The notes beneath the pieces were generated by a model. The model saw nothing but the letters and a program-made list of their open reading frames with translations, searched no databases and had not been told where the DNA came from. A stretch of 8,795 bases of DNA, taken from NCBI GenBank assembly GCA_016213595.1, contig JACRAA010000447.1:1-8795 (forward strand), read 5' to 3'. This document shows, one piece after another, positions 5,618 to 8,795 of this stretch (the stretch's first letter is position 1; each line of letters begins with the position of its first letter). The stretch is from Actinomycetota bacterium. Lineage in GTDB: Bacteria > Actinomycetota > Actinomycetes > Propionibacteriales > Propionibacteriaceae. The position numbers and the translations under genes were made by a program.

Positions 5618-6580
5618 ATGGGGCGACGAGCGATCCTGCTGGGCGCGTCCGCGCTGCTCAGCGCGTGCGCGCTCCAGCCGCCTCCCCGCAACGCCGCGCC
5701 GTACGCGACGCACACGCCCCCAGGCCTCGAGGCTGGCCCCTCCGATGCTCATCGGAGCCCCGAACCGCACCCAGCGAGCTCGTCCTCGGACCCGTCCGTA
5801 GCATCGGCGGAGGACGGCGCCATCGGCAGCCCGGCCGCTGCGACTCAGCACCCGGAGGTTGACGCCACCCCTGCACCGACCTCCGGCTCGAACCACATCC
5901 CCGCCGCCAACGCCTACGCCGTGCCCGGCGTGACCGTCCATGCCTGGCTCGCCACGCGGACCGGGCCGGCGACCAAGACGGCCTTCCTCACGTTCGACGA
6001 CGGTCCCAGCGCCATCACCGGCGCAGTCCTCGACGCACTCAAGGCGCTCCACGTGCCGGCGACGTTCTTCGCGATCGGCCGCAGCCTCGAGCTCAACCCC
6101 GCGCCCGCCCAGAGGGCGATGGCCGAGGGCCATGCCGTCTGCCTGCACAGCTACAGCCACGACTACGCGTACCTCTATCCGGGCCGCTCGGGGAACGCGG
6201 TGAACATCGCCGGCGACTACGACCAGGCGCTGTCCGTCGCGAAGCGGGTCTTCGGCCCCACGTACGCACCCGGCGCCTACCGCTACCCGGGTGGCCACAT
6301 GTCGTGGACGGGTCTCGAGGACGCTGACCTCGCCCTCGCCCAGCGCGGCGTGACCTGGATCGACTGGAACTGCATGAGCGGCGACGCCGACCTCCATCCG
6401 CCCACCACCCCGGACGAGGCGATGGCGCGGCTCACCAAGAGCTTCGCCCAGGACGGCAGCCCGAGAGCGGCGGTCATGCTCAGCCACGACAAGGCCGGTG
6501 CCCACGTGACGCTCGCGACGCTCCCCCGCTTCGTACAGTTCTTCCGCGAGCGCGGGTACGGCTTCGGCGTCATCGGCTGA
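5618..6580 (+). CDS. Lipoprotein polysaccharide deacetylase (NodB domain, CE4 type)
   Basis: 320 residues. MGRRAILLGASALLSAC is a lipoprotein signal peptide with lipobox LSAC and lipidated Cys17, so the enzyme is anchored outside the membrane. Residues 18-105 are a Ser/Pro/Ala/His-rich linker with no fold that could reach through the wall. The NodB domain (about 118-318) shows the CE4 motifs in order: TFDDGPS (125-131, base Asp and metal Asp), HSYSH (177-181, both metal histidines), RYPGGH (222-227), WIDWN (247-251) and VMLSHD (286-291, catalytic His). It should remove N-acetyl groups from peptidoglycan or another GlcNAc polymer, and the substrate cannot be told from sequence. GGTGAGG (5606-5612) five bases before ATG 5618 supports this start over the in-frame GTG at 5612. 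It ends convergent with the signal peptidase gene, 61 bases away. Confidence 0.92.
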   Translation: MGRRAILLGASALLSACALQPPPRNAAPYATHTPPGLEAGPSDAHRSPEPHPASSSSDPSVASAEDGAIGSPAAATQHPEVDATPAPTSGSNHIPAANAYAVPGVTVHAWLATRTGPATKTAFLTFDDGPSAITGAVLDALKALHVPATFFAIGRSLELNPAPAQRAMAEGHAVCLHSYSHDYAYLYPGRSGNAVNIAGDYDQALSVAKRVFGPTYAPGAYRYPGGHMSWTGLEDADLALAQRGVTWIDWNCMSGDADLHPPTTPDEAMARLTKSFAQDGSPRAAVMLSHDKAGAHVTLATLPRFVQFFRERGYGFGVIG

Positions 6581-6624
6581 CCGCCGCCCTTCGCGCGTGA
6601 CAAGGATGCGCGTGACCGCCGCCC
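6578..6624. repeat. Short direct repeats between convergent genes
   Basis: TGACCGCCGCCC occurs at 6578-6589 (including the deacetylase stop) and again at 6613-6624; GCGCGTGAC occurs at 6593-6601 and 6608-6616. CGCGC/GCGCG (6592-6596, 6608-6612) could form a weak hairpin. This is probably a small local duplication; any termination role is a guess. Confidence 0.5.
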
Positions 6625-6641
6625 GGTAGCAGGAGTCGCGA

Positions 6642-8345
6642 TCAGGCCTGGCCTGCCAGGTAGTGGTCCTTCACCTGTACCGCGCTCAGGGCCACGGTGT
6701 ACACCGCTGCCAGACGGAGGTTGCCCGTGTAGTAGGCGGGGAACGCCCGCCCGACCCCCGTCGCGTCCGGCCAACCGGCGAGTGCGCCGCAGCCCACCAT
6801 CCAGTCGCCCTTGTAGGCCGCTTGCGCGGCGAGGTTGACGCGGGTGGCCACCAGGGCACCGTCGAGGTACAGCGAGATCGTCCCGACGGTCGACGTCGCA
6901 ACGACGTGGTGCCAGGCTCCGTCCGCATAGCTCGTCCCCGCGGGAGATGACACGACGGTCTGAGCCCCGCCCGCCAGGACACCGAACACGACGCGCCCGG
7001 CCCCGTCGAGGTAGACGTGACGGTCGAAGTACTTCTGGTTGCCGGTGGTCGGGGTGCTGTTGTCGGAGAACCCCATCAGCAGGCCGTTGAGCGAGCTTGT
7101 CGTGCTTCGGAACCAGGTCTCCTCGGAGTACGTGTCGGAGCTGGCGATCGTCCCGTTCATGAAGATGCACGTTGCGCCGTTGAGCAGCAGCGACCCCCGC
7201 GTGTCGTGCGGGCACGGCGAGCTGCTGCTCTGCGTGGCGGCGGTGCCGCCGTTGGCGGTCCTCACGGTGCCCGTGATCCCGTTGGCGGTGAGGTCGGTCT
7301 GGGTTCCGGCGACCGTGAGGCCCCACACGAGCAGGGCGCCCGGCGTCGTCGACTCCGCGCTCTCGCAGGTGAACCACACCCTGGTACCGACCGTGTCCGT
7401 ACTGTTCGAGATCGACGCCGCGAACGCTGCGTTGGTGCTCATCTGCAGCACGAGGACTGCGGCGACGACGCTCGCGGTCACGGTGAGGGCGATGGGGCCG
7501 ATGCTGCTGAAGCCCCGCCTCATCCTCCCCGGCACGGTCTCCTCGTCGACCGCTGCCGGCATAGGCTGCTCGTCCCGGATGACCAGGGCTGCCAGCAACG
7601 GTGCGAGGCAGATCGAGAGCAGCAGCGCGAAGTACCAGGAGTTGAGCGCCAGGTGCGGCGCGACGGTGTAGTGCCCGGCCGCGTCGGCGACCGTCTGCGT
7701 GACGACCGAGTCCTGGCCGCTCGCCAGGATCGTCCCCATCACCTTGAGCGGGAGGATGCCCGTGTTGACCAGGTGCATCTCGACCCCGTGGGCCTCCGCG
7801 ACGTAGCCGGTCATCGCCATGTTCACCCAGGGACGGACCCACAACGACGCGAAGCTCGCGACGAGCGACCATCCGACGAGGCGGAACCGCCATCTGCGTC
7901 CGTGCCCGACCCACTGTCTCAGGGACAGCAGGTACACGAGCACGCCGCCCAGGACCAGCCAGGGCAGTGCCTTGACGACGAACCCGAGATCCTTGCCGTA
8001 GAAGGTCACCGCCCCGACGACGTCCGAGGCGCTCACCGGCAAGGCGTCAGGTGCGCCGTTGATGTCGCCCTGCGTGGTGAAGCCCTGCGGCGTGACCCCC
8101 ACGATGCGGTGGGTGTACACGCGACTGGCCCGCGAGTACGAGATGACGTCCCCGACTGCGTACGCATCGCGCGGGTGCACCGCGACAAGGGTTCCGACCG
8201 GAGCCGTCGTCCCCATGCTCGGGGTCTCGACGACGTAGAAGCGGAAGCCCGCGCCGAGAAGCGCGACGAACACGCCGGCGACAAGCACAAGGCTGGCCAC
8301 CGCAGAGATCTTCCATGCCCTCGCGGTCACGAGTGACGCCCCCAT
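6642..8345 (-). CDS. SipW-type signal peptidase I fused to a LamG/concanavalin-like domain
   Basis: 567 residues. Residues 12-36 are a membrane anchor. The peptidase domain (40-122) has ETPSMGTTAPVG with catalytic Ser43 and RVYTHRIVGV with His79, the Ser-His dyad of the S26B/SipW branch instead of Ser-Lys, followed by TQGDINGAPDALPVSASDVVG, the usual conserved box. Membrane segments follow at about 123-141, 156-173 and 236-256, with an outer beta-rich loop between (180-232). A cytoplasmic stretch ends in RMRRG, then comes a fifth segment (283-303) leading to STNAAFAASISNSTDTVG, which looks like a signal peptide with an AFA|A cleavage site. Residues about 383-562 are a LamG domain (EETWFRS, YADGAWHHVVA, ISLYLDGALV). 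Four cysteines (327, 378, 393, 519) could form disulfides. The implied topology puts both the active site and the LamG part outside. ATG 8345 lacks a ribosome site; GTG 8330 after a GGGGG is an alternative. It is downstream of a TasA-like gene, its likely substrate. Confidence 0.88.
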   Translation of the reverse strand: MGASLVTARAWKISAVASLVLVAGVFVALLGAGFRFYVVETPSMGTTAPVGTLVAVHPRDAYAVGDVISYSRASRVYTHRIVGVTPQGFTTQGDINGAPDALPVSASDVVGAVTFYGKDLGFVVKALPWLVLGGVLVYLLSLRQWVGHGRRWRFRLVGWSLVASFASLWVRPWVNMAMTGYVAEAHGVEMHLVNTGILPLKVMGTILASGQDSVVTQTVADAAGHYTVAPHLALNSWYFALLLSICLAPLLAALVIRDEQPMPAAVDEETVPGRMRRGFSSIGPIALTVTASVVAAVLVLQMSTNAAFAASISNSTDTVGTRVWFTCESAESTTPGALLVWGLTVAGTQTDLTANGITGTVRTANGGTAATQSSSSPCPHDTRGSLLLNGATCIFMNGTIASSDTYSEETWFRSTTSSLNGLLMGFSDNSTPTTGNQKYFDRHVYLDGAGRVVFGVLAGGAQTVVSSPAGTSYADGAWHHVVATSTVGTISLYLDGALVATRVNLAAQAAYKGDWMVGCGALAGWPDATGVGRAFPAYYTGNLRLAAVYTVALSAVQVKDHYLAGQA

Positions 8346-8412
8346 CGAAAGTCAGACCGGTCGTACAGGCGGGGTGTGGGCGAGCAGACCCGTTTCAGGG
8401 CACGCCGCGTAG

Positions 8413-8453
8413 CCCATTCGTCGATGCCCGGGACGGGCACGACATCGAATGGG
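8413..8453 (-). promoter_or_regulatory. Hairpin in the leader of the signal peptidase gene
   Basis: CCCATTCG (8413-8420) and CGAATGGG (8446-8453) form a perfect 8-bp outer stem. Inside, TGCCCG (8425-8430) pairs with CGGGCA (8434-8439) around a three-base loop, separated by an asymmetric internal loop. It lies 68 bases before the ATG. It is possibly a second terminator, an mRNA-stabilising structure or a protein-binding site. Confidence 0.4.
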
Positions 8454-8461
8454 GTCACTGC

Positions 8462-8505
8462 CTCCGCCGGGCCCTCGCACTCACGTGTGGGAAGGCCCGG
8501 CGGGG
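8462..8505 (-). terminator. Strong hairpin after the TasA-like gene
   Basis: CCGCCGGGCC (8464-8473) and GGCCCGGCGG (8494-8503) form a perfect 10-bp stem. In the same register the loop continues pairing (TC/GA, then CAC/GTG) with two single mismatches. Seen in the minus-strand RNA, it begins about ten bases after the TGA. There is no U-run. It probably acts as a full or partial terminator, which would let the exported protein be made in excess over the peptidase downstream. Confidence 0.6.
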
Positions 8506-8515
8506 CACGTCAGTC

Positions 8516-8795
8516 TCAGGCCTGGAACGTCCAGGTGAGGGGCTGCGAGGCCTGAAGGCCCTGGTACGTGTTGTCAGCGGTGCTGTCGAGGGAGACCGTG
8601 AAGGTGTACGCGGCGGAGGCGCCGACTGCCAGGGGCGTCAGCTGCTGAGCCGTCTTGAAGGCGTCCGCGCTGCCGTCATAGACGGTGGTTCCACCCGTCG
8701 TGATCTTGACGTGCAGCTTCGCGCACAGGTCGGTCGCGCTCCCCGTCGCCGCGCTCGGCTTGGACTGGGCGCAGGCACCAGGAGTCAGGCTGAAG
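8516..8795 (-). CDS. Partial TasA/camelysin-like exported protein, probable SipW substrate
   Basis: The C-terminal 92 residues of a gene whose start lies beyond the window, ending TGA at 8518-8516. The sequence is a Ser/Thr/Ala-rich beta-sandwich tail: DLCAKLHVKITTGGTTVYDG (22-41), LAVGASAAYTFTVSLDSTAD (55-74), then NTYQGLQASQPLTWTFQA to the end. The closing YQGLxASQPLTWTF pattern is typical of actinobacterial proteins exported through SipW-type signal peptidases and related to the TasA fibre protein and camelysin of Bacillus. The N-terminal SipW-class signal peptide cannot be seen here. Two cysteines (8 and 24) are present. It is the gene immediately upstream of the SipW-like peptidase on the same strand, which supports an enzyme-substrate pairing. 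The subfamily assignment is from pattern only. Confidence 0.75.
   Translation of the reverse strand, partial: FSLTPGACAQSKPSAATGSATDLCAKLHVKITTGGTTVYDGSADAFKTAQQLTPLAVGASAAYTFTVSLDSTADNTYQGLQASQPLTWTFQA

Noticed and set aside
5453..6505. Upstream extension of the asparaginase frame to give a 667-residue protein
   Set aside because: The added part is antisense to the deacetylase and lacks any family pattern; the asparaginase homology begins at VTEQDVVAVEVVRG.
6283..7914. Minus-strand frame of 543 codons overlapping the signal peptidase gene
   Set aside because: An out-of-frame shadow with extreme Arg/Gly/His content; the overlapping frame has catalytic motifs and membrane segments.

Overview
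The window is high-GC DNA (roughly 70% by eye) with strongly G/C-ending codons, GTG as well as ATG starts and long open shadow frames on both strands. Together with a channel-like membrane protein, a YCII protein, a zinc-type asparaginase and a SipW/TasA-type export module of the kind seen in actinomycetes, this points to an actinomycete (Actinomycetota) chromosome. I cannot assign a genus. I see no tRNA, rRNA, CRISPR array, insertion sequence or phage gene.

Left part (1-2475): on the minus strand lie a partial membrane protein with potassium-channel-like architecture (1-1003, C-terminus outside the window) and an SRPBCC/AHSA1-family protein (1117-1731) whose N-terminus is encoded by a 24-bp tandem repeat. 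Divergent from it is a truncated second SRPBCC gene (1862-2041), followed on the plus strand by a YCII-domain protein (2137-2475).

Centre (2476-5452): typA/bipA, a ribosome-associated translational GTPase, runs on the plus strand from 2575 to 4440. It is interrupted by an in-frame TAG at 3799-3801 where the family has a conserved lysine. The rest of the frame is intact and conserved. A hairpin in its leader overlaps the ribosome binding site, and a patch of A/T-ending codons follows the stop. Convergent to it is an L-asparaginase of the COG4448 / Rhizobium etli type (4502-5452, minus).

Right part (5453-8795): a divergent promoter region carrying a 10-bp inverted repeat separates the asparaginase from a lipoprotein polysaccharide deacetylase (5618-6580, plus). 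Convergent to that is a signal peptidase (6642-8345, minus) of the SipW (Ser-His) type. It is fused through a second, signal-peptide-like membrane segment to a LamG/concanavalin-like domain. Upstream on the same strand is the C-terminal end of a TasA/camelysin-like exported protein (8516-8795), a probable substrate. Two strong hairpins lie between these two genes. The deacetylase, peptidase-LamG protein and TasA-like protein all act at or outside the membrane and suggest a cell-surface module.

The observations most worth a second look are the peptidase fused to what looks like its own substrate, the amber codon in typA, and the typA leader hairpin.
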